The translations under genes were made by a program, and so were the position numbers. A stretch of 13,563 nt of DNA from positions 1 through 13,563 of the forward strand of contig CALAEZ010000171.1 in assembly GCA_937891125.1 (NCBI GenBank), in the 5' to 3' direction. The DNA is from an uncultured Treponema sp. (GTDB taxonomy: Bacteria; Spirochaetota; Spirochaetia; Treponematales; Treponemataceae). This document shows, one piece after another, positions 1 to 6,745 of the stretch (the first letter of the stretch is position 1; each line of letters begins with the position of its first letter). The notes under the pieces were generated by a model, which saw only the letters and a list, made by a program, of their open reading frames with translations, ran no database searches and was not told the origin of the DNA.

Positions 1-574
1 CGGGCTTGTAGCTCGCCTCATGCGCCGCCTGCCCCGAATCCGCCAGGCTGAGCTTCAAAAGCCCGGTCTCTGGCTCAAACAGCACCAGATGCGGGCTTAC
101 AATAAGCGTGCGGGCAAGCGACACGCGCTGTGCCTCGCCTCCCGAAAGCGTTTCTGGCAGCCGCTTTTCAAAGCCCGCAAGATTAAACAGCGAAAGGAAT
201 TCCGATGCCTTTTTCCGCGCCTCCTTTTTTTTCATGCCGCTACAGCACAGTCCGTAGCCCACGTTGTCGTCAACGCGCATGTGCATAAAAAGCGCCGGGT
301 TTTGAAACACCATGCCTACTCCACGCTTTCCGGGCGCCAGATTGGTAATATCAGCGCCAGAAAGCAAAATCCGCGACTGTTTTCCGTGACATGCGGCAGT
401 GCTTTTTTCTAAGCCTGCAATAATCCGCAGCAGGGTAGATTTTCCGCTCCCGCTTGCGCCGACAATACAGGTCATAGAGCCACGTTCTGCCGTAAAAGTG
501 ACATCAAGATGAAAATCATTCCAGTCGCTCATCAGCGCTTCTGCCAAAAAATACGAATCTGCCGTCTGTTCCAT
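1..574 (-). CDS. thiQ: Thiamine ABC transporter ATP-binding protein (3' end cut by window edge)
   Basis: The cytoplasmic ATPase that should power the ThiP permease. 191 residues are visible; the C-terminus lies beyond base 1. Seen: Walker A at residues 39-47 (GASGSGKST), Q-loop Gln91 (MVFQNPALF) and ABC signature LSGGE at 143-147. The Walker B region is odd. After the signature the chain reads SPHLVLFEPETG (161-171), where the family has four hydrophobic residues followed by DEP; here EPE occupies that place, so the Walker B aspartate is missing and the downstream D-loop (SLAD, 176-179) is displaced. The other two frames hit stops, so a simple frameshift does not repair it. The start is firm: an in-frame TAA lies four codons upstream of ATG 574, with no start codon between, and GAGG precedes the ATG. 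It is separated from thiP by 125 nt, unlike the tight coupling usual for such operons. Identity rests on context plus ABC motifs. Confidence 0.88.
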   Translation of the reverse strand, partial: MEQTADSYFLAEALMSDWNDFHLDVTFTAERGSMTCIVGASGSGKSTLLRIIAGLEKSTAACHGKQSRILLSGADITNLAPGKRGVGMVFQNPALFMHMRVDDNVGYGLCCSGMKKKEARKKASEFLSLFNLAGFEKRLPETLSGGEAQRVSLARTLIVSPHLVLFEPETGLLKLSLADSGQAAHEASYKP

Positions 575-699
575 TTTTTTATCCTCATTTTAAGCGTGCG
601 TGCGACAAATCGCGTTTGCCACGTCGCGTGCACAAAGCGCGTTTGCCACGCCGCGCGCACGTGTCACGAAGAAAGCACTCATCACGTCGACCGCGCCTC
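575..699. repeat. Repeat-rich thiP-thiQ spacer
   Basis: No gene is visible here. Positions 605-633 and 632-660 are two near-identical, effectively tandem copies with a 27-nt period, sharing the core CGCGTTTGCCACG and differing at about three positions. A second pair with an 18-nt period (684-697 and 702-715, ACGYCGACCGCGC) runs across the thiP stop codon, so the last thiP codons are one copy of it. The repeats are GC-rich and could fold. Their role is unknown; they may be slippage products or an mRNA structure between the two cistrons. Confidence 0.6.
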
Positions 700-2307
700 T
701 TACGCCGACCGCGCGCCATTTTTGAGCCGTTCAGCGCCACCAAACACCAGCGCGCACAGCAGCGCAAGCAGCATACCTGCCGCACACGCCTCAGAAAAAC
801 GGTAGCTTCCCGCAAGGCGGTAGGTAAACAGCGCAAGTGAATGAAAGCCGTGTATGCCCATCACCAGCGGCAGCGTTGTGTCACCGGCACTCATCGCAAA
901 GCAAAAGCCTGCCGCACGAATCACCCCGCGCGCGCCACACGGAATGTAGATGTGTAAAAGCGTCTGAAACGGACTCCGTGCCAACAGCCGGGCAGCGCCA
1001 ACCGTTTCCTGCGGAATTTTTGAAATCTCCGCATACACCTGCCGAAACGCAAACGGCCAGTACAGCGCCGTCTGTGCACACACCAGCAGCAAAACCGTTC
1101 CGCGCGACACCAGACGAATCAAGACTGACGCAAGCACAACACTCGAAATCGCCATTGGCACCAGCGGAATAAGACGCGCCACCAGGCGGCTTCCAAAAAT
1201 CGGGTGCGCGTGCAAGCAGACTGCATAGCAAAACGCCAGCACTGCACAAAAAAGTGCGGTCGCTGTTGCCGAAGCACACGTTCCCTTGAGCGCAAGCAGA
1301 AAATTGGTGCTTGCAAACAGACGCCGAACATGCACCAGCGAAACAGAAATCCCCTGCACCACCAAGCGACCTGCAGCCGCCCCGTCGCCGCCCGCTCTGC
1401 CGTTACTTGAAACAGAAAAGCCAAATGCATTCCCGATGATACCCGCAAGCGGTAGCAGAAAAAAAAGTAGCACCAGAAGAGCGCTTGCGCCAAAGATAAG
1501 ACGCTCGCGCGCATTTTGAAGCGGAAGACGCTCACACGCCTGCGGCAGCAGTCCACGAGCGCCGCGGGAAACAGCGCCAGTAAGCGATTTTTTTTCAAAC
1601 CAGCTGTAGCAGCCGACAACCGCAAGCGCAAGCGCCGTTTCAATGCCCGCAAGCAGATAAGCGCGCGGAGCGTCGTTTCGCATTGAGCGGTAGATTTCTA
1701 CCTCAAGCGTAGCGCACCCAACGCCGCCAAAGAGCATCACAAGCAAAAAGCTAAAAAAGCAAAATAAGAAGACAGGAATGCAGGCAGAAACAATCGCGGT
1801 CGCCAGCTGATAGAGCGTCACCGTCAAAAAGACGCGTCCTTCACCCGCTCCAAGCAAGCGGGCGCTGTCAGCCTCTGCCGTAGGCAAGCGACTCCAGCTT
1901 TCCTGCACGGTTGCCATAACAAGCGGAAAATTAAAAAAGCCCTGCGCGATAACGATTCCAGCTGCAGTATATAAAAAAGAAAGCTGGGGCGCATTCGCGC
2001 CAAACAGCGCCCGGAGCAGCCCATTTACGCCGCCAGAACGCCCGAAAAGCGTTACATAGCCAAGCGCCATAATCAGCGCCGGTAAGCACAACGGCAGCGC
2101 CGAAAGCGAAAGCAGAAAGCGCCTGCAGAAAAACCGGCGCTTTGCAACAAAAAACGCCATCACCAGCCCAACAAGCGCCGCGACCGCTGTAGAAAGCAGC
2201 GCCTGCGCTATCGTAAAGGAAGCAACGCGAAGAAAATACGTACGCACAAAAAGCAGTATCCGTGCGCTATTCTGCAAGCAGGCGCGCAACCTGCTCAACC
2301 GCCGCAT
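700..2307 (-). CDS. thiP: Thiamine ABC transporter permease, fused two-domain
   Basis: Inner-membrane permease expected to work with ThiB and ThiQ to import thiamine, thiamine monophosphate or TPP. The 535 residues match the usual length of ThiP, which is a fusion of two MetI-like halves. Many hydrophobic segments are visible. Each half carries an EAA-type cytoplasmic loop that docks the ATPase: around AEADSARLLGAGEGRVF in the N-terminal half, and around ETVGAARLLARSPFQTL followed by AGDTTLPLVMG in the C-terminal half. The second loop has Leu-Ala where Gly-Ala is usual. The ATG at 2307 overlaps the end of thiB by 41 nt, has no clear Shine-Dalgarno and so may depend on translational coupling; GTG 2247 is an alternative start just after the thiB stop, but it shortens the cytoplasmic N-terminus. 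The last codons lie in a short direct repeat that continues into the spacer before thiQ. Confidence 0.92.
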   Translation of the reverse strand: MRRLSRLRACLQNSARILLFVRTYFLRVASFTIAQALLSTAVAALVGLVMAFFVAKRRFFCRRFLLSLSALPLCLPALIMALGYVTLFGRSGGVNGLLRALFGANAPQLSFLYTAAGIVIAQGFFNFPLVMATVQESWSRLPTAEADSARLLGAGEGRVFLTVTLYQLATAIVSACIPVFLFCFFSFLLVMLFGGVGCATLEVEIYRSMRNDAPRAYLLAGIETALALAVVGCYSWFEKKSLTGAVSRGARGLLPQACERLPLQNARERLIFGASALLVLLFFLLPLAGIIGNAFGFSVSSNGRAGGDGAAAGRLVVQGISVSLVHVRRLFASTNFLLALKGTCASATATALFCAVLAFCYAVCLHAHPIFGSRLVARLIPLVPMAISSVVLASVLIRLVSRGTVLLLVCAQTALYWPFAFRQVYAEISKIPQETVGAARLLARSPFQTLLHIYIPCGARGVIRAAGFCFAMSAGDTTLPLVMGIHGFHSLALFTYRLAGSYRFSEACAAGMLLALLCALVFGGAERLKNGARSA

Positions 2308-3295
2308 CTACATCGGCAGCAGGCACCGTCAGCGTCTTAGTGGCAACCGGCGCTCCCTGCTGATAGCTTTTAGGCAGCGCAATCGCGCTGTTTACGGGAT
2401 ACATCCATTGGGTCAGCGGCAGCACCGCCTGCGCTTCACGACTGATTAAAAAGTCGATAAATGCTTTTGCGCCTTTTTCATTTGCAGCACCGCGTACAAC
2501 ACCAGCGCCTTCTACCTGCATTATGTGGCCTTCGTTAAACATCAGCGCCGTAAAGCGGTCAGTATTCTCGTATTCAATGTGGTAGGCGGGGCTTGTTGTG
2601 TAGCTGATAACGAGCGGCGCCTCTCCCTTAGTAAACAGACCGTAGCCTGCACTCCAGCTAGAAGCAACCGTCAGAATATTTGGCTTAAGCGCTTTCCAGA
2701 AATCCAGGTAGCCGTCGCCAAATACCGCTTGCGTCCAGGCGACAAATCCACGACCAGGCGTGCTTGTACGGGGATCAAGCAGGATAATGCCCTTGCGGTA
2801 CTCAGCTTTTGTCAGGTCAAGCAGCGATGCGGGAGCTGGAACTGACGACTGTGAATCGTAAATCATGGCAAAATGGCTCCAATCAAACGGAGTGAGCGAC
2901 CAGTCCTTTGTCAACGCCGTCTGTAGCGATGGGCTGATAATCTTGTCAGCATCCTTGGGGCGGTACGGCGTAAGGATTTTTGCCTCAAGCGCATGTGCGA
3001 CAAGCGCATTATCAATACCAAGGATAACATCTGCCTGCGGATTATTTTTTTCGATAACAGTGCGCGTCACCAGCTGCACGCCGTCCTCACAGCTGACAAA
3101 TTCCAAATCATAGCCTGTCGATGACTTAAACAGTTTTACAAGCTCAGGTCCCGGCCCCCATTCAGAAATAAAGCTGTCGTACGCATAGACGACCACTTTC
3201 TGTAAGCGTGCTTCTTCTGTTTTTTTTGAGCAGCCAGACAAGGTAAAAACAGCCGTTGCCAATGCAAGGCCTTTTGTAAAGGAGAACTTTTTCAT
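2267..3295 (-). CDS. thiB: Thiamine-binding lipoprotein of the ABC transporter (ThiB/TbpA)
   Basis: Extracytoplasmic binding protein for thiamine and its phosphates, 342 residues. The N-terminus is a lipoprotein signal: MKK, a hydrophobic stretch, then lipobox LSGC with Cys22, followed by a charged SKKTEE linker. Family-typical segments are PFDWSHFAMIYDS, DPRTSTPGRGFVAWT (ligand-pocket region) and SYTTSPAYH. I chose ATG 3295 over an in-frame start at 3421. The longer form would translate the TPP aptamer, and ATG 3295 has a strong Shine-Dalgarno GGAGGA four bases upstream and begins directly with a signal peptide. It is the first gene of the operon thiB-thiP-thiQ and overlaps thiP by 41 nt. 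Expression should be repressed by TPP through the riboswitch directly upstream. Confidence is high from motifs, operon and riboswitch together. Confidence 0.96.
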   Translation of the reverse strand: MKKFSFTKGLALATAVFTLSGCSKKTEEARLQKVVVYAYDSFISEWGPGPELVKLFKSSTGYDLEFVSCEDGVQLVTRTVIEKNNPQADVILGIDNALVAHALEAKILTPYRPKDADKIISPSLQTALTKDWSLTPFDWSHFAMIYDSQSSVPAPASLLDLTKAEYRKGIILLDPRTSTPGRGFVAWTQAVFGDGYLDFWKALKPNILTVASSWSAGYGLFTKGEAPLVISYTTSPAYHIEYENTDRFTALMFNEGHIMQVEGAGVVRGAANEKGAKAFIDFLISREAQAVLPLTQWMYPVNSAIALPKSYQQGAPVATKTLTVPAADVDAAVEQVARLLAE

Positions 3296-3297
3296 AT

Positions 3298-3417
3298 CTT
3301 CCTCCGCCGGTATTATCCGGATCAGGTTGACGCCCCATACAGAGCGTTGTGGGTATAATCTCAGCAAACGCGCGCGCTGCATTTTCTGCAAACACACACC
3401 TGTAAGCACCCCAGAAT
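3298..3417 (-). promoter_or_regulatory. TPP riboswitch (THI element) upstream of thiB
   Basis: Read on the minus strand, all conserved blocks appear in order: GGGGTGC (3412-3406), CTGAGA (3364-3359), TACCC (3355-3351), and the CCTGATCCGGATAATACCGG block just upstream of the GGAGGAAG end near 3298. P1 can form between TTCT (3416-3413) and GGAA. The arm between GGGGTGC and CTGAGA is long, about 40 nt, so P3 is extended. The thiB Shine-Dalgarno GGAGGA (3305-3300) is part of the aptamer 3' strand, so ligand binding could hide the ribosome site directly without a separate expression platform. No terminator is seen between aptamer and gene. A TPP riboswitch ahead of tbpABC has been reported in Treponema denticola. 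Confidence 0.96.
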
Positions 3418-3424
3418 ACAACCG

Positions 3425-3453
3425 ACTATAGCAAAATAGACGATAAAAGTCTA
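3425..3453 (-). promoter_or_regulatory. Predicted sigma70 promoter of the thi operon
   Basis: On the minus strand, TAGACT (3453-3448) and TATAGT (3430-3425, five of six consensus bases) are separated by 17 nt. The predicted start, near 3418, falls at the 5' edge of the TPP aptamer, which supports the assignment. The -35 overlaps a palindrome. Confidence 0.6.
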
Positions 3454-3454
3454 T
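3436..3454. promoter_or_regulatory. Palindrome ATAGAC-N7-GTCTAT between divergent promoters
   Basis: A perfect 6+6 inverted repeat with a 7-nt spacer lies between thiB and the divergent gene at 3518. It covers the -35 of the thi promoter and touches a plus-strand TATAAA (3452-3457) that could be the -10 for the divergent gene, though the plus-strand -35 is poor. Size and place fit an operator, but no regulator is identified and chance is possible. Confidence 0.3.
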
Positions 3455-3517
3455 AAACAGCGTTTTCTGCTCTTTCCACCGCCGAATTCTGCCGAAAATG
3501 AAAGCGGAGATTTTGTG

Positions 3518-4084
3518 ATGAAAAAACTACTGTGCATGTTTGCTGTCTGCGTACTGGCGGCTACATCGCTGTCTGCTACTGTCGGTTGGGAATTTGGCGT
3601 TGGCTCAGGCTACATGTACTATGGCTCAAGCGAAACGCGCGCACGTAATCGGCAGATAAGCGATGCAAATCAGATTTTGCTGCACGCAAATGCCGGCACG
3701 CTCTTTAAGCTTGCGCCGGCACTCTATTTTTGCTTTGGCGTTGACACCATGACCGACTTTCGCTGGAAGGGAAGTGATCATGTTAACTCACTTGATTACG
3801 CTGCTGTCATGGGCTTTCACCTGTACCCAGGGCTCTCAGGTCTTATGTTCAGCACCGAGTACGCGCTTGGCCGGCGCACTGATTTTGTTTCAATCAATAA
3901 CGCCGATGACGAAACCATTCATTCCACGCAATGGGGAAACGGCTTTAAGTTTGCGCTTGCCTACGATTTTGCAAAAGAAGGAGTCGGACTTGCGCCTGCT
4001 GTCGGTGCCTCCTGGCGACACATGCCCCGCGGTGGCTCAAGCGACGAAATAATCGCCGTTTTTATCAGACTGTCAGAAAAATAA
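3518..4084 (+). CDS. Small exported barrel-like protein, probable outer membrane
   Basis: 188 residues; function not recognised. The N-terminus is a classical Sec signal (MKKLLCMFAVCVLAATSLSA) with a likely signal peptidase I cut before TVGWEF. The mature part alternates polar and aromatic/hydrophobic residues with glycine turns (WEFGVGSGYMYYG, ALYFCFGVDTMTDFRW, AAVMGFHLYP, FKFALAYDF, LAPAVGASWRHMP), the pattern of a small beta-barrel of roughly eight strands. It is reminiscent of small OmpW-like treponemal outer-membrane proteins, but I cannot claim family membership. The last strand would be IIAVFIRL; the terminal residue is Lys rather than the aromatic usual for Bam substrates. GTG 3515 directly precedes ATG 3518; I prefer the ATG because GGAGA (3506-3510) is then 7 nt away. 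It is transcribed divergently from thiB, and a link to thiamine uptake is only a guess. Confidence 0.8.
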   Translation: MKKLLCMFAVCVLAATSLSATVGWEFGVGSGYMYYGSSETRARNRQISDANQILLHANAGTLFKLAPALYFCFGVDTMTDFRWKGSDHVNSLDYAAVMGFHLYPGLSGLMFSTEYALGRRTDFVSINNADDETIHSTQWGNGFKFALAYDFAKEGVGLAPAVGASWRHMPRGGSSDEIIAVFIRLSEK

Positions 4085-4097
4085 CCATGCTCTGTCG

Positions 4098-4119
4098 GCG
4101 CACGCAGCTAGCGGTGTGC
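4098..4119 (+). terminator. Possible weak terminator hairpin after the barrel gene
   Basis: GCGCACGC and GCGGTGTGC can pair around the loop AGCTA with one bulged G and one G-T pair. It lies 14 nt after the stop codon at 4084. No T-run follows immediately (a T5 begins at 4131), so this is weak evidence for intrinsic termination. Confidence 0.3.
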
Positions 4120-4124
4120 ACTTC

Positions 4125-4153
4125 TTGCGATTTTTATACAGTCGGTGTATTCT
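4125..4153 (+). promoter_or_regulatory. Predicted sigma70 promoter, start site at the ATG of the ASKHA gene
   Basis: TTGCGA (4125-4130), a 17-nt spacer, then TATTCT (4148-4153). Six bases (GTTTCC) separate the -10 from A4160 of the ATG, so the expected transcription start coincides with the start codon. No Shine-Dalgarno is visible upstream of the ATG. Each hexamer matches four of six consensus bases, so the site is moderate on its own; the spacing makes it attractive. Confidence 0.45.
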
Positions 4154-4159
4154 GTTTCC

Positions 4160-5590
4160 ATGCAGATTGAAACAGATGGTGTTATTCCTGAAATACCCGA
4201 AGAAAACAGCACATCCTATCCGCCCTCACATATTGGACTTGTCGTTGACATTGGTACCACAACCGTTGCTGTCAGCGCCTGGCAGCTTGCAACGCGCGAG
4301 CACTTAACAACCGTTGCTGCCAAAAATATACAGATTCGCTACGGCTACGATGTTATCCGCCGCATTTCATTTGCGACTCGCCCGCCGCTCACCGGAAGCG
4401 CTCAGGTTGTCGAAAGCGGACCGTCTGCTCTGCACTACGCCACTATCGCCCAGCTTGAAAAAATGTTTGCACAGGCGCTCACGCTCTCTGCAGGTAAAAT
4501 GCCGCGTGGTGTCTACCCTGTGGTTGCATCAATCGTCATCACGGGCAACACCACCATGTTAAGCTTTGTCTGCTCTGTGCCGACAAACGGCATTGCAACC
4601 GCACCGTTTGCTCCCGCGTCACTTTTTGACTTTACTGCCACCTGGAACGAAGTACGCTACGGAAAAGCCTGCGTGCACAGCGAGGATTTAGATAAGCCAA
4701 CGCCAGAAATGCTGCAGACCTTTAGCGCAAGCGTCATCAATTCAGAGGTGCCGGTATATTTTCCGCCCTGTATCGGCGCATTTATCGGCGCAGACACCGT
4801 GTGCGCCATGCTGTCCGCAGAAATCCCGGTTCCCGGCGCCGACGCAAAGCCGTTGCCGGGCGATGCACCGCGCAATCTGCCGATTTTGCTTGCAGATATC
4901 GGCACCAACAGCGAAATTGTGCTGTACCTGCCGCCGTCAGAAACCGACAACGGCAGAATTTTGTGTACATCAGCGGCGGCAGGTCCTGCCTTTGAGGCGG
5001 CAAACATCAGCTGTGGCATGAGCGCCATTGACGGCGCCATCGACCGCGTTACGCTCAAAGACGGCGAAATCGACTGCCGCATCATCGGAAAGGGGCTGGC
5101 AAAGGGTATTTGCGGCTCAGGCCTGTTAAGCGCGGCGGCAACCTTCTTTACGCATGACTACATCGACAAAGCGGGCATTATCCGAAAGCACGGCTCTAAG
5201 CTCGGCGACGGCTCTCCGTGCATCCAGCTGACGCCAGCCGTCTATGTGTCGCAGCAGGACATACGCAATCTGCAGCTGGCAAAATCCGCCGTACGCTCCG
5301 GTCTGCAGTACTTGCTTGAAAAAGCGCCTATAACGCCGTCATTTTACATTGCCGGCGGCTTTGGCACGTATCTTTCTATGTCAGATGCGGTCACTGTCGG
5401 CTTAATTCCGCCCGTGCTCGAAAAACAGTGCTCGCATTTAGGAAACGCCGCCCTTGCTGGCGCTACGGCACTGCTGTTCTCGCAGAGTCTCCGTGCAAAA
5501 GCAACCGAGCTTGCCAAGAAAGCGTATCAGATAAATCTAGCAGCAGTGCCGGGCTTCCAGCAGCGCTTTTTAGGCATGATTGATTTTTAG
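4160..5590 (+). CDS. ASKHA-fold ATPase, RACo/DUF4445-like, without ferredoxin domain
   Basis: 476 residues, cytoplasmic. Related to reductive activators of corrinoid proteins (RACo/RamA type), which use ATP to restore Co(I) in methyltransfer systems. Seen: phosphate-1 loop DIGTTTVAV (30-38), ITGNTTM of the middle domain, second phosphate motif DIGTNSEIVL, AAAGPAFEAANISCGMSAIDGAI, GICGSGLL, QQDIRNLQLAKSAVRSG, IAGGFGTYL and C-terminal GNAALAGATALL. These cover the middle and C-terminal RACo regions. What is absent is the N-terminal 2Fe-2S ferredoxin domain and its cysteines: only about 25 residues precede the core. Electrons, if used, must come from a partner. ATG 4160 is chosen; GTG 4145 would start before the predicted transcription start and also lacks a Shine-Dalgarno. 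The next gene begins 23 nt downstream, so the two are probably co-transcribed. No corrinoid protein or methyltransferase is nearby, so the substrate is unknown. Confidence 0.87.
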   Translation: MQIETDGVIPEIPEENSTSYPPSHIGLVVDIGTTTVAVSAWQLATREHLTTVAAKNIQIRYGYDVIRRISFATRPPLTGSAQVVESGPSALHYATIAQLEKMFAQALTLSAGKMPRGVYPVVASIVITGNTTMLSFVCSVPTNGIATAPFAPASLFDFTATWNEVRYGKACVHSEDLDKPTPEMLQTFSASVINSEVPVYFPPCIGAFIGADTVCAMLSAEIPVPGADAKPLPGDAPRNLPILLADIGTNSEIVLYLPPSETDNGRILCTSAAAGPAFEAANISCGMSAIDGAIDRVTLKDGEIDCRIIGKGLAKGICGSGLLSAAATFFTHDYIDKAGIIRKHGSKLGDGSPCIQLTPAVYVSQQDIRNLQLAKSAVRSGLQYLLEKAPITPSFYIAGGFGTYLSMSDAVTVGLIPPVLEKQCSHLGNAALAGATALLFSQSLRAKATELAKKAYQINLAAVPGFQQRFLGMIDF

Positions 5591-5613
5591 CCACCGCTTG
5601 CCGGACGCCGCCT

Positions 5614-6591
5614 ATGAAACGTTTGCTTTTCATTTCCGTTCTGTTTGCTTCTCTTTTTACCAGCTGCAAAAAGCAGTGGACGGGCGAGCATATAACGCTC
5701 AATCTGGCAGACGTGCACCCACAGGGCTTTCCCACCGTTATCGGCTGTCAGGACTTTGCAAACTCCGTCTACGAACGCTCTCACGGCAGAATCATCATAA
5801 ACGTGCAGACAGAAGCCTTCAGCGAAACCACCCTTGTCGAATCGGTTCGTGCCGGTAAGCTTGATTTTGCCCGCGTTTCCGGCGGACTGCTTGCAGATGT
5901 CGATGCAGACTTCCGAGTGCTGAACATTCCCTTTTTGTTTCGTGACGCAGGTCATTTCTGGAAAGTCTTAAATAGCGAAATCGGTCAGCACATTCTTGAC
6001 GGGCTCTGGAGCTACGGCTTTGCCGGACTGTGCTACTACGAAAGTGGCGCCCGCTCATTTTATGCAAATACGCCAGTCTACACGCTTGACGACCTTCGGC
6101 ACCTGAAAATACGCATTCAGAACAATTCCCTCATGCTTAACTTCATCACGGCACTCGGCGCCACCCCCTACCCGATTGAATACAACGATGTATTTCCTGC
6201 ATTTACCAACAACGCAATTCAGGCAGCAGAAAACAACATCCCGTCATACTGGTCTGCGCGGCATTATCAGGTTGCCCGTTACTATTTTGCTGACCAGCAC
6301 ACACGTATTCCCGATTTGATTATCGCATCAAAAAAGATGCTGGCGACACTAAGTGCAGAAGACATTGCGCTCATAAAAAAAGCGGCAGCAGATTCTGTTC
6401 ATGCACAGCGGCTTGCGTGGGAAGAATATGAGCTGAATGCGACCCGTAGCCTCACAAAGGAAGGTATTTACATTATCACGCCGCATTTTCTGAAAGACTC
6501 CGCAGCGACAAGGCAAATTTCAGAAGCGCTTGCGAAAAGCCTGCCCTACCCGCAGCAGCAGCTTTTTGAAGAAATCCGCCATACCAAATAG
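5614..6591 (+). CDS. TRAP transporter solute-binding lipoprotein, DctP-like, orphan
   Basis: 325 residues. The signal is MKRLLFISVLFASLFTSC with a lipobox-like FTSC (Cys18), acceptable under the relaxed spirochaete rule, followed by KK. Domain hallmarks of DctP/TAXI-type TRAP binding proteins follow: LNLADVHPQGFP at the N-terminus, LVESVRAGKLDFARVS, RVLNIPFLFRDAGHF, LKIRIQNN (with the conserved ligand-binding Arg), ALGATPYPIEYNDVFPAF. The usual VDGQEN near the pocket is here NAIQAAENNIPS, so only the EN is kept. It would bind an organic acid-like ligand outside the inner membrane. There is no DctQ or DctM membrane subunit in the window, so the permease is elsewhere or the protein has another role. 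It follows the ASKHA gene by 23 nt without a Shine-Dalgarno, suggesting coupled translation. Ligand unknown. Confidence 0.87.
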   Translation: MKRLLFISVLFASLFTSCKKQWTGEHITLNLADVHPQGFPTVIGCQDFANSVYERSHGRIIINVQTEAFSETTLVESVRAGKLDFARVSGGLLADVDADFRVLNIPFLFRDAGHFWKVLNSEIGQHILDGLWSYGFAGLCYYESGARSFYANTPVYTLDDLRHLKIRIQNNSLMLNFITALGATPYPIEYNDVFPAFTNNAIQAAENNIPSYWSARHYQVARYYFADQHTRIPDLIIASKKMLATLSAEDIALIKKAAADSVHAQRLAWEEYELNATRSLTKEGIYIITPHFLKDSAATRQISEALAKSLPYPQQQLFEEIRHTK

Positions 6592-6609
6592 CTCCCGTCA
6601 CCCGCCGGC

Positions 6610-6631
6610 ACAGCCTCGCTACAGCCTCGCC
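6610..6631 (+). repeat. Tandem 11-bp repeat ACAGCCTCGCY, two copies
   Basis: Copies at 6610-6620 and 6621-6631 differ only in the last base. They lie in the 154-nt gap between the TRAP gene and rny. A GC-rich inverted repeat (CGCGG 6631-6635, CCGCG 6654-6658) follows but has no T-run, so I do not call a terminator. Confidence 0.5.
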
Positions 6632-6677
6632 GCGGTTGCTTTGCCTGGTACCGCCGCGTATTTGTCGCCGCTTCTAT

Positions 6678-6706
6678 TTGACAAGACAAAATCCATACGT
6701 TACTAT
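6678..6706 (+). promoter_or_regulatory. Sigma70 promoter of rny
   Basis: A perfect TTGACA (6678-6683), a 17-nt spacer and TACTAT (6701-6706). The expected start is near 6713, giving a leader of about 33 nt that contains AGGAGA (6735-6740), five bases before ATG 6746. This is the strongest promoter in the window. Confidence 0.75.
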
Positions 6707-6745
6707 TCTTTGAACAATTTTGTATTTTTTATACAGGAGAATATC

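Noticed and set aside
20..412. 130-residue plus-strand open frame
   Set aside because: Antisense shadow of thiQ, whose ABC motifs are clear on the other strand.
605..660. Possible CRISPR array
   Set aside because: Two imperfect copies abut each other with no spacers; no cas genes.
1119..1652. 177-residue minus-strand open frame
   Set aside because: Alternative frame inside thiP with arginine-rich low-quality sequence; no start context or motifs.
3296..3421. In-frame 42-residue N-terminal extension of thiB
   Set aside because: It is the TPP aptamer read as protein; ATG 3295 has the Shine-Dalgarno and the signal peptide.
4657..5085. 142-residue minus-strand open frame
   Set aside because: Antisense shadow of the ASKHA gene; its conserved motifs show the plus strand is coding.
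6530..6745. 72-residue N-terminal extension of RNase Y
   Set aside because: It overlaps the TRAP gene, contains the rny promoter and ribosome site, and is not family-like; ATG 6746 fits.
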